A DNA stretch of 64,000 bases from a virus, in the IMG/VR virus record IMGVR_UViG_3300035664_000005, positions 1 to 64,000 of that record, one strand, 5' to 3'. The notes beneath the pieces are model-generated. The model was not told the DNA's origin. It did no database searches and saw nothing but the letters and a program-made list of their open reading frames with translations. The position numbers were made by a program, and so were the translations under genes. Below, piece after piece: positions 54,212 to 61,180 of the stretch (the stretch's first letter is position 1; every line of letters begins with the position of its first letter).

Positions 54212-54370
54212 ATGCTTGAAAAAACATCTTTAGCCGAAACCGAATTTAACGCTCTTTACAATAACAATACTCGTGCTTTACAAGACGAGATAGCGTTGCT
54301 CAAATTGAAAATTAGCGAACTCCGAGGTCAAATAGATTGGCTAGAACGAGAAAACGCTAAACATCTATAA
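54212..54370 (+). CDS. Coiled-coil microprotein (52 aa), leaderless
   Basis: MLEKTSLAETEFNALYNNNT ... LKLKISELRGQIDWLEREN. TAATGT ends 6 nt before the ATG; no SD. Ends back-to-back with the convergent microgene. Confidence 0.6.
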   Translation: MLEKTSLAETEFNALYNNNTRALQDEIALLKLKISELRGQIDWLERENAKHL

Positions 54371-54520
54371 CTATTGTTTTCTGTTCCTAACTTCCTCATT
54401 AGGGCTCAAATCTTTTAACATCTCAGCAACACGCTTGTATTGTTCTTCAGGGCTCAACTTAAAAAATTGTTTGTCAACTTTTTTTGTTCTTTGAATAATC
54501 TTATCTGTTGGCTTAGCCAT
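54371..54520 (-). CDS. Basic microprotein (49 aa)
   Basis: MAKPTDKIIQRTKKVDKQFF..., helical, basic. Starts 3 nt after the stop of the virion-block gene upstream, SD GGAAA. Confidence 0.55.
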   Translation of the reverse strand: MAKPTDKIIQRTKKVDKQFFKLSPEEQYKRVAEMLKDLSPNEEVRNRKQ

Positions 54521-54523
54521 TGA

Positions 54524-55345
54524 TCATTTCCTTTCCGATTCGTCAAGTATTACTATACGAAAATTTTCAAGAGATGCCAATTTTTCGCTTATTGTTCGTT
54601 TTCTCGGGATTGAAGGGATAAGCAGATCAACAGTCCGTGGGATGGATTTATAAATGTCCATGATGTCATCAAAAAGTTCAAGGGGAAGCGTTTCTGAACC
54701 ATTCCCATCCGCTTTAATCATTGCCTTACTCCAGTCACCTGTTTTGGCGGCAATCTTTACTTCTTCAAGATGGGCTACATAAAGTTGGTTTTGTAATGTC
54801 CCTAGTTTTGACGCTCGTGCAAGGTTTTCTGGTGTGCTGTCGTAAATGTCGGAAGCATCCAAATAGAACATTCCTTCGTCTACCCAACCCCCAATTCCAA
54901 CTTCTCGCGCGCCTTCTAAAGGGTTATCAAAAATTTCTTCACCGTGATAAGTCAGCCAAGACATCACAAGCCTTATCGCTTCATCGGTTGGTTGACCATC
55001 ATCGTCGTACATTTCCGAGGCTGGTTTTTTAATTCCATGCTTGTTTCGTCCGATTGCAATGCCTTTAACGATGTCATCTTTTTGTGTTTTCTCTACAGTA
55101 AAGCCGCCCTCGTTCGCCTTGAGCAGCATTTGTTTGATGCGTTCTTTTCGTTCAGGATTTTCCTTAACAAAGTTTCTAACTTTTTTTCTTGCTAGGTTCC
55201 TAGCGATTTCAATAGCCGCGCCAATTGGGACATTGTCTTCGTCGCCGAGGGTGAACATACCATCGCCATCGCCATCTTTGGGTACTTTGTCTGAGGAGAA
55301 ACCACCAATTGGTGTACCAAGTATCTTGTATAAAAGTTTGCTCAT
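54524..55345 (-). CDS. Virion-block protein with DGDGDG calcium-like loop (273 aa)
   Basis: The N-terminus GTPIGGFSSDKVPKDGDGDG (loop at 25-30), then EDNVPIGAAIEIARN, is the same unit that occurs twice in the 838-aa protein at 58410. The D-x-D-x-D-G loop resembles EF-hand/dockerin calcium sites. The rest is helical with no known family. Possible minor capsid or scaffold component. Confidence 0.55.
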   Translation of the reverse strand: MSKLLYKILGTPIGGFSSDKVPKDGDGDGMFTLGDEDNVPIGAAIEIARNLARKKVRNFVKENPERKERIKQMLLKANEGGFTVEKTQKDDIVKGIAIGRNKHGIKKPASEMYDDDGQPTDEAIRLVMSWLTYHGEEIFDNPLEGAREVGIGGWVDEGMFYLDASDIYDSTPENLARASKLGTLQNQLYVAHLEEVKIAAKTGDWSKAMIKADGNGSETLPLELFDDIMDIYKSIPRTVDLLIPSIPRKRTISEKLASLENFRIVILDESERK

Positions 55346-55348
55346 GGG

Positions 55349-55696
55349 TTATTTTGCTTTTACGACTCCGTCAGGGATGACAGCGAACCTACATTTTCCT
55401 TCAGGGGCGACAGGGAGCGAGATTATCTTGCACGAAGTACCGCCTTCGTATAAAACACAATTAGAACACTTGACGCCTATCTGTGCCACTTCATTTTTTG
55501 ATGGATCATCATAACCAGCCCATACACCTGTGTAATCTTGATTGAATTTTCCATATTTTTGAGTGATTTGGATAAGCGAATCAGCAAGTGCTTGTTCTTC
55601 GGGGTTAAGAGTTGGTGTTTGTGGTTTAGATATGGCAATCATCCTCATAGGCATTTGCGACATCAGCATCTCAATGAACGATTTTTCTGTTGTCAT
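55349..55696 (-). CDS. HiPIP-like cysteine protein (115 aa)
   Basis: C-terminal VKCSNCVLYEGGTSCKIISL then APEGKCRFAVIPDG has the C-x2-C...C...C layout of high-potential iron-sulfur-like domains found in phage head-region proteins. N-terminus helical. Start MTTEKSFIEM at 55696. Confidence 0.65.
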   Translation of the reverse strand: MTTEKSFIEMLMSQMPMRMIAISKPQTPTLNPEEQALADSLIQITQKYGKFNQDYTGVWAGYDDPSKNEVAQIGVKCSNCVLYEGGTSCKIISLPVAPEGKCRFAVIPDGVVKAK

Positions 55697-55697
55697 T

Positions 55698-56105
55698 TTA
55701 TTTTGTTTCCTTTTTGAACTCTGCCCAAGTTTTATCTCCGACGCCATAGTATTCTCTAGCGTTCCCTGACTGAATCATGTCAATATTAAGACACGCTGTT
55801 TGAGGGTCATCAATTTTGTCTGAAGAATAAATTCTTGCCAAAACACGACCATACTTGTCGCTCTTATCAGGAATTGTGTTAACAAAAACCCATTTATGAT
55901 TCGTGATCCAATCCTCAACAAACTTCTTTGCCTTCAACCCAAGTTCCTTTTCTTTCAAATCTTTTGTCCGTGATTCAGGGGTGTTGATACCATATAAACG
56001 AACACGGATTTTATGATGAACGCTAAAACCAAGATCAACCATTAAATCAACGGTGTCGCCGTCAACTACTTTGAGAATTGTTGCTCCGTACCAAAATCTT
56101 TCCAT
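55698..56105 (-). CDS. Staphylococcal-nuclease-type thermonuclease
   Basis: 135 residues from ATG 56105. VVDGDTVDLMVDLGFSVH (Ca ligands D16, D20), RVRLYGINTPE (R35, E43) and DKYGRVLA (second Arg) reproduce the SNase active site; no signal peptide, so it acts inside cell or virion. It degrades DNA/RNA; phage versions could recycle host DNA. Confidence 0.88.
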   Translation of the reverse strand: MERFWYGATILKVVDGDTVDLMVDLGFSVHHKIRVRLYGINTPESRTKDLKEKELGLKAKKFVEDWITNHKWVFVNTIPDKSDKYGRVLARIYSSDKIDDPQTACLNIDMIQSGNAREYYGVGDKTWAEFKKETK

Positions 56106-56107
56106 AA

Positions 56108-56869
56108 TCAATCCTTATCTTTAGAGTTTTTATATCGTTCCAACAATCGTCTGCCCTTTTCAGCAAGACGCGCCGCTGCTTCTCTGTCTTGTGGGACTGG
56201 TTCACCCCAAGCCGCGGCGGAAAGAGCGAGCCGTGTTGGGCGCCCTTTTTCGTCTTTCATAGGACCAGAAGGGTTGGTGAAGAACCGTGTAAGAAACGAT
56301 CCTTTGCGACGCATCTTTTCTGGTGTATCGGCACGACCCTTAACTCCTGGTTTTAAATTAGATCCTTGAGTTCTGTTGAAGTGCGCCCTGCCAGCGGCGG
56401 TCAATCCACCCTTTGGGTCGCGCAATGGTTTAGCGGACTTCTCTTTGACGATCGGACCACCAGTAACCCATGCACGGCAAGTTCTCTTTGATGCACACTT
56501 AAAATCAAACGCTTCGCAATATCCAAGTTCACCAGCACTATCAATTGCTTCCCACTCATCCTTACGCTCGCCGTTAGTAACGCCCTTTTCTATGCAATCC
56601 TTCATAGACGGAGTCTGTATAAACAAAGCACAGTTTCCGCACAGTTGTTTTTTTGCCGACGCAGTATCAACATCCCACTCTTTTGCTAACTTTCCCCAAT
56701 AATCATTATTGGGTTCAGAAGGATTAAGCGGACCGTACATTGCTGTCTTGATTGCTTTACCACGGTTACTTAGGTTTGTTGCAATGTCCTGTGTCGCTTT
56801 AGGGCAAGATTCTTCCGCTTTAACACGAACAGAGATCGGTTGACCGTTAATCAAATCAGTGAATTTCAT
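56108..56869 (-). CDS. HiPIP-like plus DUF6321 protein (253 aa)
   Basis: Middle: LCGNCALFIQTPSMKDCIEK ... LGYCEAFDFKCASKRTCRAW, a six-Cys HiPIP-like unit. C-terminal half: GGLTAAGRAHFNRTQGSNLK, MRRKGSFLTRFF and GRPTRLALSAAAWGEPVP, the DUF6321 signature. Both units recur in phage head-region proteins. Function unknown, perhaps a capsid-associated protein. Confidence 0.8.
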   Translation of the reverse strand: MKFTDLINGQPISVRVKAEESCPKATQDIATNLSNRGKAIKTAMYGPLNPSEPNNDYWGKLAKEWDVDTASAKKQLCGNCALFIQTPSMKDCIEKGVTNGERKDEWEAIDSAGELGYCEAFDFKCASKRTCRAWVTGGPIVKEKSAKPLRDPKGGLTAAGRAHFNRTQGSNLKPGVKGRADTPEKMRRKGSFLTRFFTNPSGPMKDEKGRPTRLALSAAAWGEPVPQDREAAARLAEKGRRLLERYKNSKDKD

Positions 56870-56898
56870 AGTTCCTCATTATCCCACAAAACACAAAA

Positions 56899-56930
56899 CC
56901 CCCACCCCAACCTTGCGGTCAGAGTGGGGG
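56899..56930 (-). terminator. Terminator of the major capsid gene
   Basis: CCCCCAC/GTGGGGG stem followed on the minus strand by TTTTGTGTTTTG. Confidence 0.85.
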
Positions 56931-56950
56931 TCGTGTGAATTATTTATTGA

Positions 56951-58261
56951 TTAGGCTGATGGAGCCGCATCAAAATTTACCTTCACGAACGACTCTGGTC
57001 GCTTCACAGCGAGAGCCAATCGTTGCTCGGCAAGGATCACGATTGCGTTACGCACGAAGAAGTCTGCATGCTGTTCGCTCACTCGGATGCTTGGTGATTC
57101 ACGGTCGTAGATTTGTGCTCCCGTACCGAATGCACCAATAAGTGCTGTACCTTCAGCAATTGCTGGAGTGTCCACTACTGGAATTCTCCACAAACGCTGC
57201 TCGCCACCCATTGCAACAGAGACTGCTACGACGTAAGCGCCGTTGCCATCTTTGCTGAGTTCAATGTCTTCCCAATCGTTCGGGTTAAGAACGATACCCG
57301 ATGGCTCGTAGTAAGCCAAGAAGGAAAGAGTTGCGGCACGACGGACTGCGTCAGCCTTGGTGTCGCTCATGCCTGCTGTTGCTGAGTATGTGCCATCCGA
57401 CCAGTCATAGGTTTGTACGCCCGGTGTATTCAAGATACCTCGGAGGTTTTCGCCAGTGCCTGAACCGTTCAAGATCTGTGCATCTTCCTGCAAACGGAGA
57501 CCGTACATCAACTCGTTGTCAATGATTGAGCGTAGTTGTGGCTCATCAGCAAGAACGTTGCGGTGTGCGGCTTCCCAGTGTGCCATTGTGCGAACAGGAG
57601 CCTGCTCACCAACGAAGGTGAAGGACGACTGTGGCTTCGCACCGAAAGCATCGCCTGAACGCTCAGCAACTGCTGATGCGTTGTTGACGAAACCTGTCAT
57701 ACGGAAGTATTCAATGATCGCGGCGTTCGTGGTGCGGCTTGGGAACAAGTCACGGACACGCTTCGTGCGCATTGGAGGGATAACCATTGCATCGCGTTGG
57801 ATGGTTCCAAACGAGCCAGGTGTACCTGTTGGAAGTGCCGAGTACAGATCTTTTACGCTGTAATCGCTACCCGAACGGTATGGGCTTGGCATGTTTGCTG
57901 AACCGCTTGCGAGCAACGACTTGAACTCTGCTGAAGCAAGGAATGCTTCGCCGATTGTCTTTGCACGCATTGGCTGTACTGCGTTTTGCAATTCGGCAGT
58001 TGCATAAGCCGAAGCCTGTGCTACTGAATCTTGTGGTTCTGAAGCCCATTTGTCAGCATCGCGCATTGACTCAAGGCTCTCAACGAGTGACTTGATTTCG
58101 CGGATGTCTGACATGTTCTTGTCAAACGCTGTTTTTTGTTCTGCTGATACAACTACAGTGCCATCTTCAATTTTGAAGTTGTCTGCGATTGTTTTGTTTT
58201 CTGCCATCTTGGCGCGCATTGCACCTTGAAGTTCAGTTAAACGGCTGTTGTCAAATGACAT
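56951..58261 (-). CDS. Major capsid protein, HK97 fold
   Basis: 436 residues. N-terminal coiled-coil scaffold-like delta region (about 5-75: LTELQGAMRAKMAENKTIAD), then the HK97 capsid: TIGEAFLASAEFKSLLASG, LPTGTPGSFGTIQRDAMVIP, NGSGTGENLRGILNTPGVQT, WEDIELSKDGNGAYVV and a final VNFDAAPSA. The processing site would follow the delta region. Start ATG 58261 behind AGGAG (GTG 58270 possible). Ends at a strong terminator, consistent with high expression. Confidence 0.93.
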   Translation of the reverse strand: MSFDNSRLTELQGAMRAKMAENKTIADNFKIEDGTVVVSAEQKTAFDKNMSDIREIKSLVESLESMRDADKWASEPQDSVAQASAYATAELQNAVQPMRAKTIGEAFLASAEFKSLLASGSANMPSPYRSGSDYSVKDLYSALPTGTPGSFGTIQRDAMVIPPMRTKRVRDLFPSRTTNAAIIEYFRMTGFVNNASAVAERSGDAFGAKPQSSFTFVGEQAPVRTMAHWEAAHRNVLADEPQLRSIIDNELMYGLRLQEDAQILNGSGTGENLRGILNTPGVQTYDWSDGTYSATAGMSDTKADAVRRAATLSFLAYYEPSGIVLNPNDWEDIELSKDGNGAYVVAVSVAMGGEQRLWRIPVVDTPAIAEGTALIGAFGTGAQIYDRESPSIRVSEQHADFFVRNAIVILAEQRLALAVKRPESFVKVNFDAAPSA

Positions 58262-58409
58262 GTTGTTCACTCCTAGTGAATTGGATTTTGTTGGTGGTTA
58301 CTTATTTTTTTATTATTAAGACTTCGGTAAGCACCTAGTCCAGTTACATTTGCTGTATTACGAGAATAACATCAAAGTAACATTAAAAATGCAACCCCTT
58401 TTATTGGGT
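58262..58409 (-). promoter_or_regulatory. Capsid gene leader and upstream hairpin
   Basis: Hairpin AACCC/GGGTT at 58393-58411 at the end of the 838-aa gene, then an A/T-rich leader with TTGCAT and TAATAC boxes whose spacing is not convincing. Promoter likely but not placed. Confidence 0.4.
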
Positions 58410-60926
58410 TTACTTTGCGTAGTGTCGTTTTACTACTCGTGGGCAACATTTTTTGGCGTACTTGACTCCGTATTCGCCGTCGTCAAATCCTGCCCATTTT
58501 TTGGTTGTTTTTCGGTTCCGCCAAGGGTGGTCTAGTGGAAGTAGATCATTGTCATCAAAATATTTGACATCTTTCGGTTTGTCTGACATCAATAGCGACA
58601 AAAACTTGGAAACACGCTTGTTCGCAGAGGTTTTGTCACCATCTTCAAGACCTCGCATATACACATTTTTGAGGTCTCGCAGGTTAGCCCGTTGTGAGGC
58701 TTTGGCTTTTGCGTTGTGCTGACGGACACGGACAGCAAGGTTATTGATATCGGTACTTGTCACGGTTGGTGGCTTCTTTTTGGGTTTTGGCACACCCTTA
58801 AAAGAAATCAGACCAGTCTGAGCAATTGAACTTTGAGCATCCTTTTTACCGAAACCCTTACGCTCTACAGATTTAAACTCATCCCCAAGATTCACTTCTT
58901 CTTTCCAGACAAAAACAGGAACACGGAAATCGGGGTGATTATCATATGCGGCTATAAGACGATGATGTCCATCATAAATGCTTCTCTTTCCGTCAGCCCA
59001 TTCTCGCAATATTATTGGATAAAATACACCCTCTTGGCGAATACGCTGATTCATGCCACCAGAATTAATTCGCCGCTGATCCTCCAAATACTCCGCAGAC
59101 TCACTGTCCAGTAACGAAAGATTATACGCATTCTCCGCAGGAAGTTTCATTAACTCGGCAGCACTGAATTCCTCGTCACCATGTCTTTCCGAACTTTTTT
59201 TAGGATCCAAAAAATCAGGATTCACATCAGAGCGCATCTTCTTCAGAGCCTCCGTTGTCAAAACATCGGGTAGTTTCACTACAGGGATTTTGTCTTCTCC
59301 ACCAATAATTCCACCAGTTGTGAACCCGTCACCGTCACCGTCTTCATTAGACCTACTACCAATTGGTGTACCCAAAACCTTTTTTCCAAATTTGGAACCC
59401 TGACGGCGAGGATTATTCCTAGGGCTGTTATCCCCTCGGATACCTGTTACACGGTTGTAGTCAGACACATTCGTGCAAGGCAACCAAACAAGTTTCCCGT
59501 CAGACGCCGTGTATCTGCGGATACCGATACAGCCCAAGTTTCTTGCACGGATACGGGCGGACTCTGCGTTGCTAAAAGTATCAGGGTCTGTTGAACGGCT
59601 AACAAAGTTAACAAAACCTTTTTGTTTCATTTTATTTTTAGGAAAATGTCTCCCACCAGAAACATGGTGAGAACCACTTATTTCAAACAAGTTATCGTCG
59701 TCAGAAGTAACTATTTTCTCTTGCTTTGTATACAGAGCATCAAACATCTTCTTGATCATGTCATCTGGAAGCACCCCCGCTTTTTGTGGAGGAAAATCTC
59801 CTCGTTCAATCAAGAATGCGTTTTGTCCGCGTGTTTCCATCGCCAAAGCGCCGTGTACTTCAGCAGGTAAAGTCAATTTGTGTGCTTGGTACGCGGCTTC
59901 TTCACCGTGACGATCAAATCCGCGACCAGTCGCCAAATGACCCAAAACATCGTGCACCGCCCTGAACTTGTCATTGGTCGCGTCACTCCAATAAGGGTGA
60001 GATCCAGTCACTGAAGTTTTCATAACTTTCAGTCGTCGGTTCCGTATAAAATCCTCGTGCATTTCATAAAATGATTTATACGGATCTTCATCAACGAATT
60101 CAAATTTGATACCCTGCTCTTCCAAGAATTTGAACTGACGGTCAAGTTCTCCCGCAAATTGGTCGTATGCTTTTTTTGCCTTCTCATCTAATACGGGCAT
60201 ACGGTCATATTGAGATACAATTTTTTTTCTTCTATCTGTATCTATTCCGACTACTTCTGAGAAGTCTTGATCATCTAAGGTCGCTGAAAGTCCTTTAATT
60301 CGTTGCGCTAATTGCATTTCAACGCCTTCAGGACCTATCTTTTTTATTTGTTCTAAAACAGTCCTTGCAATTACGGGAATTTTGTCTTCACCACGAGCGT
60401 TAGATGTAAAGCCGTCACCGTCGCCATCAATCTCCGATACACCACCAATTGGGCGACCAACCGAAGTACCCAAAGCCTTTCCTGAGAAAGAACCAGTTAC
60501 TAGTCCACCACCCGGCAAGGTGGCGATACCCGTAATGGGTTTTTCGTCAAGGTTCTCCCAACCCTTCTTCGGTGCCCGATGATTGCAAACAGCATAATAC
60601 TTTTTCCCATCAAGCATGACGGTTCGTACACCACCACAACCACGAGCCTTAGAAATAGCAACCGCATCAGCACGATTCTCGTAATAGGCATCAGACTTTG
60701 TTTCCAAACGCTTGGTGCGTTGAACCATTTTTGGCAAAGGCTTCTTCTTCTTTGATGCAAGGACTTTTAGATATTCTTCTTCACCTTTTTTGATTGCTTC
60801 ATACTCTTCATGCGACCCACAAGGCATCCAACCATTTTCGGTTTCATGGGCGCCTTTGCATCCGAGCATACGTGCGACACGAAGAGCCTGTTCTCGTGTG
60901 GTCAAATCAGGTTTTTTATCGGTCAT
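58410..60926 (-). CDS. Large multi-domain polyvalent-type virion protein (838 aa)
   Basis: Contains: three copies of a ~30-residue Cys unit (about 15-36, 86-114 and 484-513; A-R-x-L-G-C-x-G ... G-x-x...P/V-C); two GTP(x)IG...DGDGDGF...EDKIPV units (first loop at 167-173); an HDVLGH domain (FRAVHDVLGHLATGRGFDRH) with HEEAAYQAHK-like continuation, as in phage polyvalent proteins; a ParB-like segment (VFYPIILREW ... YDGHHRLIAAYDNHPDFRVP); and a basic C-terminus. Located directly upstream of the capsid gene. Possibly injected or head-inserted; function inferred only from neighbours. Confidence 0.7.
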   Translation of the reverse strand: MTDKKPDLTTREQALRVARMLGCKGAHETENGWMPCGSHEEYEAIKKGEEEYLKVLASKKKKPLPKMVQRTKRLETKSDAYYENRADAVAISKARGCGGVRTVMLDGKKYYAVCNHRAPKKGWENLDEKPITGIATLPGGGLVTGSFSGKALGTSVGRPIGGVSEIDGDGDGFTSNARGEDKIPVIARTVLEQIKKIGPEGVEMQLAQRIKGLSATLDDQDFSEVVGIDTDRRKKIVSQYDRMPVLDEKAKKAYDQFAGELDRQFKFLEEQGIKFEFVDEDPYKSFYEMHEDFIRNRRLKVMKTSVTGSHPYWSDATNDKFRAVHDVLGHLATGRGFDRHGEEAAYQAHKLTLPAEVHGALAMETRGQNAFLIERGDFPPQKAGVLPDDMIKKMFDALYTKQEKIVTSDDDNLFEISGSHHVSGGRHFPKNKMKQKGFVNFVSRSTDPDTFSNAESARIRARNLGCIGIRRYTASDGKLVWLPCTNVSDYNRVTGIRGDNSPRNNPRRQGSKFGKKVLGTPIGSRSNEDGDGDGFTTGGIIGGEDKIPVVKLPDVLTTEALKKMRSDVNPDFLDPKKSSERHGDEEFSAAELMKLPAENAYNLSLLDSESAEYLEDQRRINSGGMNQRIRQEGVFYPIILREWADGKRSIYDGHHRLIAAYDNHPDFRVPVFVWKEEVNLGDEFKSVERKGFGKKDAQSSIAQTGLISFKGVPKPKKKPPTVTSTDINNLAVRVRQHNAKAKASQRANLRDLKNVYMRGLEDGDKTSANKRVSKFLSLLMSDKPKDVKYFDDNDLLPLDHPWRNRKTTKKWAGFDDGEYGVKYAKKCCPRVVKRHYAK

Positions 60927-61180
60927 TTCTTCTTCTTCTTTTTCTTCTTTTCGCTCTCGGAAATGTATGGTGTAATCATCCCATAAGTTTTATGCATTTC
61001 ATCAATCTTGTCTTGATTTCTCATAAGATAACTGACCATTGACTCAAGGTCACCGTCTTCACCATTGTCTTCGGCGAAACCGAACGCTGTAGCAATAATT
61101 TTTGAACGCGTATTAGCGTTTTTTACTTTTTTGTATAGTTCAACTTTTATCGCAGTTTTTTGTTTTTCTGTGAGTTTCAT
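60923..61180 (-). CDS. Small protein ending in polylysine (85 aa)
   Basis: Helical, with ENGEDGDLESM in the middle and eight lysines at the C-terminus encoded by an AAG/AAA run. It overlaps both neighbours by 4 nt. The run is slippage-prone. Function unknown. Confidence 0.6.
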   Translation of the reverse strand: MKLTEKQKTAIKVELYKKVKNANTRSKIIATAFGFAEDNGEDGDLESMVSYLMRNQDKIDEMHKTYGMITPYISESEKKKKKKKK

